A stretch of 64,000 bases of DNA from Megalonaias nervosa (taxonomy: Eukaryota > Mollusca > Bivalvia > Unionida > Unionidae): positions 1-64,000 of the forward strand of contig JAECUM010003179.1 in NCBI GenBank assembly GCA_016617855.1, given 5' to 3'. Shown one piece after another: positions 1 through 12,236 of this stretch (positions within the stretch are counted from its first letter, which is position 1; each line of letters starts with the position of its first letter). The translations under genes and the position numbers were made by a program. The notes beneath the pieces were generated by a model. The model made no database searches. It had not been told where the DNA came from and saw only the letters and a list, made by a program, of their open reading frames with translations.

Positions 1-627
1 TGCTGTGCCTACACCAGCACAAAGCAGTTATTTCTACACTTTTATGGCCTTGTGTCATGTTTGAAAATCAGGTGTCCTTTCTTACATGGACTTCAGGTGC
101 ATTTTCATCAATATTGGCTGACATTAATACCCTCCACAGTTTGATGCATACTGTGTACCTTGACTTGCAGCAGTTAGATAACAATACAGTAGTACTAATT
201 TTACAGAGCCTTTGTAACAAGTATTTGATTTGGATGAAACTGCATCATGTGGCACAGAAGAGTTAAAGGTGTTAGTTCAAAACACCAGAAAGGAAATAAA
301 GGCTTGACAGTTTGGATCTGAAAAGATGTCACACTGCCTTTATTAGTCTTATCTTATGGCAGTGAAAGTAAATTTCAGTTGTTACATTTCATCAAAGAGG
401 TGGATCACAGGATTTTGACTTACTTAGTAATTCTGCTATTTTTGCATGTCATGAATTTTTTAAAATATGAAATGGTAATTATTTTATTTTTCCAACTAAT
501 ACCAAATTTAATATATTTGAATTGTCAAAATACTGGACATAATTTACCTGAAGACATCGGTAATGGGTCCAAAGGTTGAATATTTGTCATTTCCCATTAT
601 AAAGGAATATTTGATTTCCACTTAAAG
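1..627. other. Intron or upstream part of the gene, unresolved
   Basis: The A and B exons of module 0 should lie upstream of 628, but I found no B exon here with the right acceptor, donor and phases. A frame open from the window edge to position 266 gives about 88 residues resembling neither the modules nor a known family. Treated as intron. Confidence 0.4.
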
Positions 628-803
628 ATACTCCATCACAAAGAAGACACTTGAGGATGGTGGAGAGTCAGTACTTAGTTTTGGGGTAGGTGTTTGTGAG
701 ATTGGGGATACCAGTAACTGCATTGTAGACATCAAGATACTGGATGAAGCCATTCTGCTGCTTCCTATATGCTATCCTGATGGAACCATGTCCTGGCCAA
801 AAG
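628..803 (+). CDS. Exon C0: C-type part of module 0
   Basis: Fifty-eight full codons between split codons (1 nt at the start, 1 nt at the end). It opens with Y-S-I like C6 and has the three C-type cysteines, in VGVC, TSNC and LPIC, in the same spacing as C1-C5. The acceptor is cttaaag (weak pyrimidine tract) and the donor gttacc. It lacks a methionine start, so it is recognised only by alignment with the other C exons. The end phase 1 joins G to TA of D0a to make valine. Confidence 0.75.
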
Positions 804-1278
804 GTTACCTATCAATTCTTTTTCTTTTTCGATTTGAGCAATATCCCCTTAGAAGGCAGTATAGCATCTGTTTTGAACTGTTTAGAATTGTGAAATTTAT
901 ACAGTAATTGCATATTCATCCTGTTTTAAATAAGTTAAGAAAAAAGTTTTAAAAAAAGAAAAAAGTAAAAAAAAAATATTTTCATTAATTGGAAGATAAC
1001 ACAGAGTTGGAAAGATAACACAAAGCTGGGTTTTAGTTGGAATAGTTTTAGTTTTGGTTTGTATTTCATAGCAGTAATGTAATCATTGCAACAAGAAGTA
1101 CACTTTCATTTATTGTTGATAAGCACTCCAATATTCTGGAAATGCATATATGATAAAGAGACAAAAGACAGTTAAAAATAGGGACACAAGAAGAAGAAAA
1201 TAAATTATTTAGATACATAATGACCCATATGTCTTTGCTCTGTAGATATAAATTGAGATCTGTGGTAATTCTTTTCAG
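804..1278. other. Intron C0/D0a
   Basis: A 475-bp AT-rich intron with A-rich runs near 940-980. I see no element or RNA gene in it. Confidence 0.6.
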
Positions 1279-1406
1279 TAAACTGGTCTGAGATGTTGAG
1301 TAAAGATAAAATGTTGGAGAAACTAAAAGAGACTGGTAAAAAGGTGGCAGGTAAAGTTGCCACTGCAGTGACTAGTACCATATTGAGTGAGCTGGGATTA
1401 TCTGAG
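1279..1406 (+). CDS. Exon D0a: first half of the D part of module 0
   Basis: Two nucleotides then 42 codons, ending in phase 0. The predicted peptide is a charged amphipathic helix (NWSEML, KLKETGKK) ending in I-L-S-E-L-G-L-S-E, which aligns with the L-G-I motif of every other D exon. Acceptor cttttcag, donor gtttgt. In modules 2-6 the corresponding sequence continues in the same exon; here and in module 1 it is interrupted by a phase-0 intron. N-W-S near the start is a potential N-glycosylation site. Confidence 0.78.
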
Positions 1407-2646
1407 GTTTGTATTGCATTTGTAATACTAAATCATTAAATTTCAACAGACCTTGCCCTGAGGTTATAAAACATTCTCATGCACCAACTCAGCTACAAAG
1501 TCTGATGTTGGAATGATTTAGTGATTTGCATTAGTCATCAAACATCCAAATGTTGAGTTGAATCTAGGTGTCATAGTCTTAGAACCTGGTCCCATTGTCT
1601 CTGACATTCTGAAATTTTCCTCTTGAATGAGATTTAGGGCTGTTCCAGTAAAACATATACCTCCCCCCTGGGGAAGGCACTTTCAAATTCAACCAACCCA
1701 CAACAGAAGCAATTTTAAAAATTATGATCCACCATCAGATATGTTTTAGTCGAAAAACACTGCCCCCTACAGAAGCATATTTTTTTTTACATAATTTCTG
1801 GCTATGGGTTAGTGGGCAGCAGAAGCAATTTTAATGTTGGGTTGGGGACAGAAGCGATTTAAATGACAGCTGACTAGAGGTGATCTACTGAATTCTTATA
1901 GATCATATAATCTACTGCATATTTTTATTTGTATTCATTCATTATAGTCAATCTTTTGTCCTTTTATTTGTTTGTCTGTCAGCGATGCATGTTTCTGATA
2001 CTGTGAAATCACAAATTTTCTTGGTGGCTAATTATTTGTAGGGGTCATTGATCAGACCCTTAATACCTACTATTTTAATGTCCATGAATATAGATTTTAT
2101 AATATGGATTTCTATTCTAATACAGATATCACGAATTTTTATCCTTACTAAACTGTGTATTTACTAAAGTGATCACTATGTTTAGCTATTTTTATTTGTT
2201 CTCAGGCATGCTGCTTTTGATTTGAATAATAGTTAAATTTTGTATTGCTTTAAATGTATGGTCAGATGCTATGATTCCTTTTTATTATTTTTTTTAATAA
2301 ATGTTTTGATAAACTTATAATACACGATTTATTTCAGTTACCGACATCTTTATTTTTATACCTTGTTGCAAAACTAATATAAGTTTTAAAAAAAAGAAAT
2401 ATAGCAAGTTAAACATTTTTATATCATAAATTTGATTTTTAAAATTGGATGAAAGTTAAGGAATCATTTTTTCCAGAGTACTCATAAAATCAATGTCATT
2501 GCAGTTAACTGTATTGCCTACAGCATCATCATCATCATCATCATCACTGATGGCCTAGCAGTAACATTCTGCACTTTCAATCCAGTTGTCACAGGTTCTA
2601 TCTCCCACTTCTAGCCTTTCATATGAGACTTACACCTATGGTCTGA

Positions 2647-2742
2647 GGGGCTTTCATGGCAGAGTGGTACAAGATGCTTGTCTTGTGATACAGATCTTAG
2701 GGGTTTCCATGGCAGAGTGGTACAAGATGCTTGTCATGTGAT
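2647..2742 (+). repeat. 53-bp tandem duplication of a tRNA-like SINE head
   Basis: Two copies of a segment beginning GGGG(C/T)TT(T/C)CATGGCAGAGTGG. The text resembles an A-box region. It is followed by degenerate SINE body at 2743-2820 and by a SINE-like tail (ttcttcctccac ... ggcattaaaac) at 3078-3180. The SINE appears to have been present in the ancestor of the large element, since the 50-54 kb copy has the matching part at about 51890-52030. Confidence 0.5.
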
Positions 2743-4923
2743 TACTTGCCTACAGTGTGTACATAAGAATGTTGCCAGTTACTTGTGGAAAGTCAGTGGT
2801 TCTACATTAGTGGTGTTTGGTGTCTCAAATGTACTTGGATTTTCTTTATCAGTAAAACTGGCTGCCATATATAGATTCTCTTGATCTGAAAATGCTGCAA
2901 AGGCCATGATGATCTAACGAAACCTGAGGTCTTGTATCTAAATGACTTCAGCTGTTAGAGATAAATATCAAAACAACAGAGGCTCCATGTGCCCAAGGTG
3001 CTTGCTTTTACAGACCACTTTGCACATCTCACAGAATGAGTTTTTGTCACAGATCAACCAATTTGGGTTGGTGTTCTTTCAGGTTCTTCCTCCACGTAAT
3101 ATATTGGCTGCCGTGTTGAAACATGGCATTAAAACCCCCCAAAAAACAAACCAAACCAAACCAAACTAAATCAACCAACTAATCAACAACAGCAAAGGTA
3201 CTAGTCCATCATTTTTGTCACAGCTGTATGAGTTCATAAATTTTGACTCTAGTAATTTTTACAGACCTTTGAATATCGTCAGTTATGCCTTTCTGACAGT
3301 TACCAAAATAAATCATCAGTTGGTACAAATGAATTTTTCATGGTGAGCATACAAGACAGAGAAGTCTTGAGCAATCCTGCATCACACGCTGCCAAAAAGT
3401 TTACATTTTGGCTCACTTCATCTCTAACAATGTCCATTGTTCCAACCAGAACTGTTATGACGTACTCAGGTTATATTCACCAATATCTGGAGATGGGCAT
3501 GTGTAATAAATATTTTTAGCAAAGTATGAGAATGCATCACTGTTTTTTAATGATGCATTTGAATTGAGCAACAACCAGAATCAACAAACCAAGAAATGAA
3601 ATTTCTCACATCTCTGAGGCAGAAGTAGTGTATAATCGTAATCTGCTAAAAGATTTTTCAATCTTTAAATTTGCCAATTTTTTTTCCAACCTTACTGATT
3701 CAATGGGCATGATCACCAGAATGGACAAAACAGACCAGAACAGATATAACTAGAAGGTTAAAATCAACTTGATACATCTTTTAAGTAGCTAAAATCATGT
3801 TGGTTTAGTTAACTCTACGCCCATTATTGTCTTCCCTTTGATGCAATTTCTTCCTGAATCCGAGAAAATAATGTTACACACATCCAAAAGAGGCACACTT
3901 CTACTCATTATCGTTGTTATTAAACTTCTTCATTCCACCCTGTTCTTATGATCTTGTCCCCCCACATACTATTTGTCTTGTTTATGATATGTATCTAAAT
4001 TTGTCACTTACTTTTACTGCTACTAAGCTAATTGTTTGTGAATCTGTATATCAGTGTGAAATGCAATGGGGAGACTAAATCCAAGATAGAAAACCTCTCC
4101 ACTTTTTGGATGTATTCTGCTTGGATTCCATGTTTCTGCACAAAACTCAAGAGTTTAGGACTCACTGTACTAATTCAGTTCCCATTGTAAACCTGTGGAA
4201 ACACCATGATATTAAAATTCAATAACTTATAATTTCCAAGTGCTCATGATCAATTTTTTATCAGTATAGACACATCTATGATGACAGCTTTTAGAAAACC
4301 ATAACAGCTGCACCATTTTCTGGATCTGAACAAGTTTGAAATGCGTGCTTTCAATACTACACCAAAGAGTCAGGTCAAGTTATCTCTCCTCCAGTGATGC
4401 TGCCAGGATTTCAGGATTTAATCTAAGTTTTGTGTGTGTGTGATGATCTCTGATGAGTAGGTGGTGGTGGGAGGAAAAGCCATTGTTCCATATCTCCATA
4501 ACACTTAAATATCTGGCACTCTTTCTTACTGTTCCACTCTGTTAATGCTTTACTGACATCAAAACACTCAAAAAGATGTCAATTTTAGTTGTATATCGAA
4601 TATTACTGTGATGTCATTGGGCATGGTCACATGGTTGTGGTGGGGTCTTGGTTGGGATGGCAGAAAGACCATAGGCTTACTCCATATTTGACAGCTAATT
4701 ATGATGTTGTCAAAAGAATTAAAACTTTTCTAACAATTCAATTGGACTCGGATTATATACTTGATTTATAGTCAAGGAACAGGTTCTAATACTGATGCGT
4801 TTATTTTGGAGCCATGTTCCTCCATCACATTCAAGATTTTTATATACCAAAGGTGAAGATAGTCCAGTTGCATCCTAAATGACTGTCATGTTGACTTCAA
4901 ATGTTATTGAATGCGAGACTTAA

Positions 4924-5079
4924 ATGCCGGAACTCATAGCTTCAGTGATTTTTGGGTTAAAAAATATATTTCTTCTCAAACAACTCAATTTGGTGCAGAT
5001 TATGCCGGAACTCATAGCTTCAGTGAGTTTTGGGTTAAAAAATATATTTCTTCTCAAACAACTCAATTTGGTGCAGATT
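4924..5079 (+). repeat. 78-bp perfect-phase tandem duplication
   Basis: Two adjacent copies of a 78-bp unit starting ATGCCGGAACTCATAGCTTC; the second starts at 5002. Because 78 is a multiple of three, open frames on both strands show doubled peptides here. They are not evidence of a gene. Confidence 0.85.
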
Positions 5080-7919
5080 ACATTGTATTTTAATGATGCT
5101 GTGAGAATTCTTGATATGTAAAAACTGCACAAGAAATGAACAACATCAGATCAGGAAATTAATATCACTGGGAAAATACTGATAGGAATATGCAGAAATA
5201 ATGATATTATTTAAATGGAATATGTGGTGACAATACAAGTGCTGGTTCTACAACTTTGTGAAATACATTTTTTACAACTAATCTGTTGTTCCTAACAACA
5301 CTCTGTAATATGGCAATAATTTCCGCACACATGAAGCTGACCCACTTAGTCCCTTGTTAATTAATAGTTATAGATTTTACAAGACAACTAAGCACATTTT
5401 TTTATCTGTTGGCAATAACACATGATCACAAATATTGAGATTGCAAGAAAAACAGAAGTTACAATTTTATTAAAAGTATTGGTACCAGTAAAACTAAAGG
5501 AGATGGTAAAAAAGAACCATGACAAACAGATTAGGAGTGTAGTAAAGAATCCATATATTAGAATGACAGTCTTTTTCCATCAATTTCATCATTAGTTAAA
5601 GACATTGCTTCAGAATGTTGTGTCCTAAACAATAGCAATCAAATTTGTAACACAAATACCAAACGATGGCTTGGAACTAACTGCCAAAGGTCGGCAGAAA
5701 ATATTACCATGCTCAAAATATACACAGGAATAACCAAGCATAAACAGGACAAATTTTATCCATCTTGCTTTGAGTTTACACAGACCAGTCAGTCCCTTAT
5801 GTTTAATGTCATTTAATGTTTGCACATAGAGAGCATGTACTCCATTTGGTAATACATCTGTATGATATGAAAGTTAGTCTCATCATTCTTTTGTTGCCAT
5901 AGTGGTTCTGCCAACTACAGATCTACACACACTTTATTATGTTGTATGGGGATTCTCTGATGAATCCTATGAGCATTAATCTGTTGATTATTTCTGAATT
6001 TAATATCAGCCTCCTCCTCTGTGTATGAATATTATTCTGTGCTAAGAACTCCCCTTCATTGTCTGCTCTCAGAAAAGGCAAATGCATAACTAGCTTGAAC
6101 AAGTTACTGTTCTTTATGGTTGTGCAGTTTTCAACATCTCACAGGTATTATCTTGGATATCTCCATTCCAAAAAGAAAAGTTTTCACAAACATGAACTCT
6201 GCCAAAGTTTCACTTCCTTGAATCAGTGCTTTTCTGCCTCTTATGCCAGATTTTCTCTCTTCCATAATGCTATATTGGGGTTTTAAGTCCAACATTCCCA
6301 CAGTCTGCTTGTTCAGACATCATTATCTTGAATGTGCTCTTTTTAATTTGTTAAATCTTTTTTTATTCAGTTTATCCAAACGCTCAACTTAAATTAGCAC
6401 AAAATCTCTCAGTGCTGAATGTCTGGAGAAAAGAAACTAAAATTGCACTGAACTTTTAAATTGCCTGTATTAGGATTGGTAGTTTCGAAATAACGCTGCA
6501 TAGTAGGTTAGGCCTAACAGGCATCCTGATTCCTGTCCGTCCAACACATACATTGGACTCGCTCTCTACGTCAATTTCGGGCTCCAAATCCTACACTGGT
6601 ATTTCCAGTGGCATTTTCCCAATGTCCAACAGACTGATATACATGAAATTCATTGTCATCATAGCTATCACCAGCCAGTATTTGCCGACTGAAAACGTCG
6701 TCTGAAGACAAATCATGTTGTGATTCAGTCATTTTGTTTTCCTGTGTGGCCCTTATTTGAAACATGTATTTGTAAAACTTCCATGATGAAAGTAAGGTTA
6801 AAACTTCCATAAATGCATGTTTCAGGGCCAACAAACCAATCAAATTTAGTTTAACAGCCAATCATTAATGTCAAACTAAATATCCAGCTATTTTAATGTA
6901 TGTGCATCAAACGCAGCAAGACCACTACTGGCAGAACAGATTACGTCATGACATGCATTTTTAAAGTTAAAAGTTGAATAAAAATTGCATACTGCGCAAA
7001 GCATGTTTTATAACCGCAACGTTGACGTAATTTGCAAAACGCTTATCATTGCTTTAAAAGTATGCGAATTTGTACAAATTTGGTGCACTCGCATGTACTG
7101 GCATCATTTCTGACCCAATGTTTTATTCAAGTGAGTTTGACCACTAGGAAGGGGGGGGGTAGATGCGATTTTCAATATATATTCTTGTTGGGTTTTTTTT
7201 CCTGACAACCCCACCAGCGATTTTTGATTTTCTTGACACAACCCACAACAGAAGTGATTTTCCTAACCAATCTTCCACTGTCAGAATCAAAATAGTTCGA
7301 AACACATCCACCTAGAGAAGTTTTTTTGAAGTGTCATCATGGGGGGGGGTGGATATACGTTTTACTGGAACAGCCCTTACTTAATTTACCATATGATACT
7401 CTTGAAAATAGTGCATTGTCAGAGATGCATCAAAGGCAATTGAAAAAACCCCAAGCAAACAACTCTTATATTTGGGAGTATACAGTCACACTGTTTTTAA
7501 AAAATAACAAGGATCCAACAATTGTAGATATGTACATTTAACAATTATGCAGTATTGTGACATAATGTACAATGGGTATAGAATTAGAGTTAAACCATGG
7601 CAAGAACATAAAAATTGTCTTTTTATTGTAAAATAATAAGAAATACTTTTCAGTATATAATAAACACATTATCAGTACATAATCTCAGTGCTTGTATAAA
7701 ATCTTGTTTGATATCAGCAGAAGGACATCAGCTTGTGCTAAACACATCGGGTCTTGCTAGCTTAAATGAATGCACATAACCATATTTGAATTTTTGGTAA
7801 TGATTAGATCAATGTGTCTGGCAATGTCTGAGATTACAAATTCTGTAGTTTCTAATAAGCATTGGTAAATTGTTTTCACGTTAGTATGAGATTCACAAGG
7901 AAAGTTGTTATCTCTGCAG

Positions 7920-8061
7920 GATCTGCTAGCAGGGACACCTCCATGTCCCCGCCCTGAGAATATGACATTGCAGGTGCTAAAATCTACTCTGGAGGAAAGA
8001 GGTCTGTTGACCACTGGGACCAGAGAAGAACTAGAAGCTGCACTTCGCACAGATGATCTAG
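7920..8061 (+). CDS. Exon D0b: second half of D in module 0 with a SAP-like insertion
   Basis: Forty-seven codons plus 1 nt, acceptor tctctgcag, donor gtatgg. The first residues D-L-L-A-G-T-P-P-C match the L-G-I-x-x-Y-L-L-x-P-P-C segment of other D parts. What follows is unique to this module: LKSTLEERGLLTTGTREELE, a helix, a G-L-x-T-x-G-T turn and a second helix, as in SAP motifs. In the equivalent place other modules have a short P-Y-x-P ... W-x-N tail. SAP motifs usually bind DNA, which is odd in an apparently extracellular protein, so similarity of fold rather than function is the safer reading. Confidence 0.8.
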
Positions 8062-8263
8062 GTATGGTTACAAAGTACCCAGTACATTAAAAAGTATTAG
8101 TCCTGTTGTTTAGTCTTAGTATAATCATAGTACAAATGATAGCCTTGCCTTTAAATAGGAATAGCAGTTGAAATATTTTTTTCAGGTGCAAAAGTTGCTT
8201 CTCTCTCTTTCTGACTTAAACATAGGATGAAATAGTGCTAAGCACTGATTTTATTATGAATTG

Positions 8264-8264
8264 G

Positions 8265-8304
<40 letters not shown>

Positions 8305-8640
8305 TAAAAAAGACTTTATTTAGAGAAGGTAACACAATTAGTTACAGAACTAATCTACCTTGAGGCCTTCTGTCTGTTATGTGCAATATATACAGTATAT
8401 ACAACATGATGTGAAGAATCTGGCTTGACACTAAATAATTATGTGATTTTAAAAGTCAAAGTATTAAGCATGGAACACATGCATAGGCATCTGTGAATAC
8501 ATAACATACATATATATAAAATATAAAATATCATCCTGCATTGAAAAATTCAACTGTGAAAATGAAAAATTATAGAAAAGCAGGCAGTATTTATTGTACA
8601 AGAACTGTTCAATTTTCTCATGATTTCCTCCATGAGGATG
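8264..8640 (-). mobile_element. 3' end of a (TTA)n-tailed LINE, inserted in reverse
   Basis: An (ATA)n run at about 8264-8302 is followed by aaagactttatttagagaag and then about 300 bp matching 15201-15580 and the reverse complement of 59940-60185. The last copy is preceded by reverse-transcriptase C-terminal coding sequence, which identifies all three as 5'-truncated copies of the same LINE. It lies in intron D0b/A1 (8062-8909), which holds nothing else recognisable. Confidence 0.72.
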
Positions 8641-8909
8641 ATCTTGTCACGCATAAACATCTGAGTAAAAAAATGAAGTATTTATTCTTGGTGGTAATAT
8701 GCAGTAAATTGTAGAATGGAATTGCACTGGGATTATTATAACTTTGTGTGCTTCAGGGCATATTAATAATAAATGCTGCCATTGAATTGATGACCATGTG
8801 TTTTGACAATAGTTTAATTTAGGACATTTAAAAAAAAATCAATGTGAGAAATTGTTTCCAAGAAACCACAATTTAATACTGACACAGCTTTGATACTTTG
8901 TTGCAACAG

Positions 8910-9155
8910 ATTGCAAGTTGCTTGATAGGAACTTTACCGTGCCAGCCATCCGTGACCCCAAACTACTGAAGCATCTTTATTACTTCATCTCCCCGAACTG
9001 CATGCGTTTTGATGTCTGCATGGATTTCACCATTGCCAAGTTTGGTTACACCAAAGCACTTGCTGCATACCTGAAACTTGATGTCTGCCAGTTCTATCTC
9101 ACGATCCATTTTGAGCAATGGAATATCACCAGGCTTCTCATCAGCTATGATTGGG
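8910..9155 (+). CDS. Exon A1: A-type part of module 1, two cysteines missing
   Basis: Two nt (completing D), 81 codons, 1 nt. Acceptor ttgcaacag, donor gtaaga. It ends S-Y-D-W-G like A2-A4. Compared with A2-A7, which have C1, C2, C3, C4-C5 (adjacent) and C6, this exon keeps the first cysteine, S-P-N-C, one of the double pair (F-D-V-C) and L-D-V-C. Y replaces C2 and V replaces C4. N-F-T and N-I-T are potential glycosylation sites. The translated frame stays open past the donor, but conservation stops at W-G. Confidence 0.88.
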
Positions 9156-9359
9156 GTAAGAAGTTATCTGTTAAAGTGCTAATGATTCTGGGGTTGCAGT
9201 CAGAAGGACTAGTGATATTCCCCCTTAGTGTGAGAGGCAATTTATCTGTACCAAACAGCCTTTCCTACTGCAAGAATTTGTTAACATGGTGGGCAAATGC
9301 TCACATCCCAGTGAGCTACCTCACTTGACTGTTACTTTTAGTTGCCTAACACTATTTAA

Positions 9360-10385
9360 CCCTTTAGCTACGACTACCGCGTCTAAGCATCACCTGTAAA
9401 TAGCTCCTGAACCCCACTGATGCATATATGCAATGTCGATAAGCCTCGTTTACTACCCCAGTGTCACTTATGTGCGCCTAGTTCAGCAGTACTCGAAACC
9501 CCAGTGTCACATCTATGCAGACGTGACTGCTATGTTATCTAAACGTTGATTGGTTGAAAGGGCAGAAGTTTATATATTTTTGATTATCATAACCAATGAG
9601 AGGACTGTTTACTCAACATTTTGATACAAGTTTCAAAGCTGAGAGGTTAAATTTAGACACACTGGAAGGGCTTCCTGCAATTTACGAAACATGTGTAGTT
9701 GAGATAAACAAAGATGGATTCCGATTCAGATATGAGCGACTTTGAGGGTTCAATGCAAGCGATATCGAAGAGTTTAATGGATCATTCTTAGAAAATGGAT
9801 CAGATATTGATGTTAGTCCCGTTTCAACACCAGATGTAAGTGATTTTGAATCGGATGACGAGGAGGACATAGTCCCACTTGCACCGTGTTCGAGATCAAT
9901 GATTTAGATTCTCATGTTGGGTCAACAATCGAGATTGGACCATTAAGCAATAAGAAAGATTTTTTTCTCAAGTTTTTTCCTGAATGTCTGGTGGAAAAGC
10001 TTGTGAAAGAAACAAACGATTATGCTAAGAAAATGGGGGACCAAAAGCAAGACCTGAAATGTAAATGTTGGATTTATTTTGTGGGATTCAAAACAGTTTA
10101 CATGACTGGGATTTCTTGTTTTAATGGGATGTACGAGTATATAAAGTGGAAATATATGAATAACAGACACCATACAAGATAAGCTGTTTTTTATTTCACT
10201 GAAATCCAGCAAAAACTAATGAAATAATGAATATAAATGTAACCATGTTTTTGTTGTCAGTTTCTGTAGTCAGCCATGATGATGCTCTAGTATTCAGCCT
10301 AGCAACCAGCCTCAGTAGTCTTGGTAACTGATATGATAGCACTCAGCAGTAGTGAAACTGCACAACAGCTGTAGTAGCTAAAGGG
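9360..10385 (+). mobile_element. piggyBac-like element between TTAA sites, transposase truncated
   Basis: TTAA at 9356-9359 and 10386-10389 flanks inverted ends CCCTTTAGCTAC and GTAGCTAAAGGG. A coding remnant starts with ATG at 9715 (M-D-S-D-S-D-M-S-D-F-E), is frameshifted near 9750, then runs through acidic sequence. After another break (near 9880-9900) it gives D-F-F-L-K-F-F-P-E-C-L-V-E-K-L-V-K-E-T-N, closely resembling the piggyBac transposase N-terminal segment. The catalytic core is absent, so it is non-autonomous. It lies about 200 bp inside intron A1/B1. Confidence 0.85.
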
Positions 10386-10390
10386 TTAAT

Positions 10391-10514
10391 AGCATTCCAT
10401 ATGATAGGTTTGATAGCATAGCACCAACATAAAGCCACATAACACTATTTAGTGGCATTCCATATGATAGGATTGATAGCATAGCACCAACATAAAGCCA
10501 CATAACACTGTTAG
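10391..10514 (+). repeat. 62-63 bp tandem duplication beside the piggyBac-like element
   Basis: Two nearly identical copies of a unit beginning GCATTCCATATGATAGG, immediately downstream of the right TTAA. The second copy retains ACATAACACTATTTAG text resembling the sequence left of the insertion. Confidence 0.7.
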
Positions 10515-10516
10515 TC

Positions 10517-10519
<3 letters not shown>

Positions 10520-10579
<60 letters not shown>
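10520..10579. repeat. (TA)n microsatellite
   Basis: About 60 bp of TA dinucleotides, close upstream of the B1 acceptor. Confidence 0.95.
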
Positions 10580-10583
<4 letters not shown>

Positions 10584-10635
10584 TTTAAATATGTAAATAT
10601 TTCTGATTTAGTTGTAAATTATTCCTGTCTTTCAG

Positions 10636-10678
10636 GTCGAGAAGAAGTATTAGAGCTTAATGCAAATACAATCATAAG
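10636..10678 (+). CDS. Exon B1: short B-type exon of module 1
   Basis: 43 nt: 2 nt, 13 codons, 2 nt. Acceptor ctgtctttcag, donor gttggt. It joins A1 as G-R-E-E-V-L-E-L-N-A-N-T-I-I-R, matching B2, B4 and the fused B6/B7 segments (G-x-x-x-x-x-L-x-x-x-x-x-I). B3 and B5 have exactly the same length. Found by phase and alignment only, as it is too short to stand alone. Confidence 0.78.
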
Positions 10679-12236
10679 GTTGGTATTATTTTTAAATCCC
10701 AAATATACAAAATCACAACCTGTGTACTTAGGTCATTTTTTTCCATAATCTATGTGCCTTCCAGTTATTTGTGGGACTGATTTTGTCTTATTTTGGTGTG
10801 TTGTACAGCTAATTTTTCTTATTTACATAAATTTTGTGAAACCTTTTGATTCGTTTTCTACAGAATGATATTAACACTAGAAAAAGTCATCCAAATATAC
10901 TCAAGATAATCAAATCAAGACTCATGGGTTCTGATCTTGTGAAATAAAAATTAGTTCTAATGTTGGCAGCTAAAAATGGCTTTTCTCAGATATATGGAAG
11001 AACTCAACATATTTAGGTTTCATTGGTCACTGTTAACTGGAAGAAGCAAATTTTGGACACTTCTGGTCGTGTTAAATATAAAAATGTGATTTTTAGATTC
11101 TTCTTCAAATAAATTATGTGATCATAATATACAATAAAGACATCTACTGCAGCTTGCAAATCTATCTCTCCCAAAGGAGAAAAGATGTTGATGACATTTC
11201 TTGGGCTTGTTTTAGCAATAAAAGCAATTGAACATTGTCTTTTTACTGAGACAGAAGTCACAAAAGAGTGGTATACCCTTGGATGGAGGGATTGATGCCA
11301 GATATTTTCATTTACTAGTTATTAATTCTGCTTACACCAAGTCAGTTTTTTGTTTTGAGGGACTGACAAAAACCTTCCATTTTGTGCCCATTCTCAAGTT
11401 TGAGCAATCCTTGTTTTTTTATATCAGTAGAAGATTGCTCTGTCATTATTGTAGACAAACATTTTCCATCTCAGTCGCCTGTTTCATCAAACAGTAAACT
11501 AATTTTAATTCTCCGTTTTAATGGTCAGGAGTATTTACATCTCAATACCTGACCTTACTGTCAGTATTTAGATCATTTCTATAATTTTCTCTGGCATTTG
11601 TTCCATTTCTTAGAATCCACTTTATTGTAAGATTATTGCACAGCAACCATGAACCTTGCTTTTGTTTACAAAGAGAGAGACCCACTCAGACACTCTGAAC
11701 AGGGAAACTGTTTCAAAACTTTAAACCTTGGCAAGGGCCTAGTTGATCAGAGCAACAGTCAATACAATATAGTGAGAAAAGGACCAATTTTGACCCTGGT
11801 TCTCTCCCAGCTTCATTTATTCCAACAGAAAATAATGACACGCAGGTACTGCTCTTTTCATAGATTCTGCTTGGACAGGGATTAAATGTGTTTAAAGAAA
11901 GTGTTATGTCAGCATGGACTTGAAGAGGATGTGCAGTAAGATATTGATAATGTATCTTCTGGACCTTTTCAGATTAACAACTTCAGATTAACTGTTTATC
12001 CTGTAGTGTTAGATCTGTTGATAAAGAACACTGAGCCCCAAAAATGTTTTTTTTTTTTCAACAGGTATTCTTTTTATTAGAGGCAGAATCATGATAAACA
12101 TATTGGATCCATAAATGTTCTTTTTGAGTAGAGGTAATTTATGTGAAAGTGTTCTTTGAGGCAAATTTCATTGTATAAATTTTTCATTTATCCGTACAGC
12201 TAGTTAGTCAGTGAAAATCATTTTATTGTCTTTCAG
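10679..12236. other. Intron B1/C1
   Basis: About 1.56 kb, AT-rich. Short frames at 11013-11497 and 11649-11885 have no recognisable similarity. I see no bounded element. Confidence 0.5.

Larger units (their letters stand above)
1637..7376. mobile_element. Large DNA-transposon-like element with GGGCTGTTCCAG termini and TTA target duplication (PIF/Harbinger-like?)
   Basis: The left end GGGCTGTTCCAGTAAAACAT is mirrored by the right end, ATACGTTTTACTGGAACAGCCC at 7355-7376. TTA flanks both ends (1634-1636 and 7377-7379). A diverged 3.8-kb copy lies at 50642-54462 and a 191-bp short copy at 17781-17971. A 3-bp TTA duplication is typical of PIF/Harbinger elements, but I could not recognise a transposase; all internal frames are short and broken. 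The copy could be a decayed autonomous element or a composite enlarged by later insertions. Confidence 0.72.
1407..7919. other. 6.5-kb intron D0a/D0b, largely one transposable element
   Basis: Most of this intron is the GGGCTGTTCC-ended element at 1637-7376, which carries a nested degenerate SINE and a 78-bp duplication. About 540 bp of unremarkable AT-rich sequence lies between the element and D0b. Confidence 0.7.

Noticed and set aside
57..266. Open frame with G-A-F-S-S-I-L-A-D-I-N, vaguely like a B segment
   Set aside because: An acceptor-like cag precedes it, but there is no donor at the required place and no A-type sequence before it.
4911..5132. Small repetitive frames on both strands
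   Set aside because: Caused by a 78-bp tandem duplication inside a transposable element.
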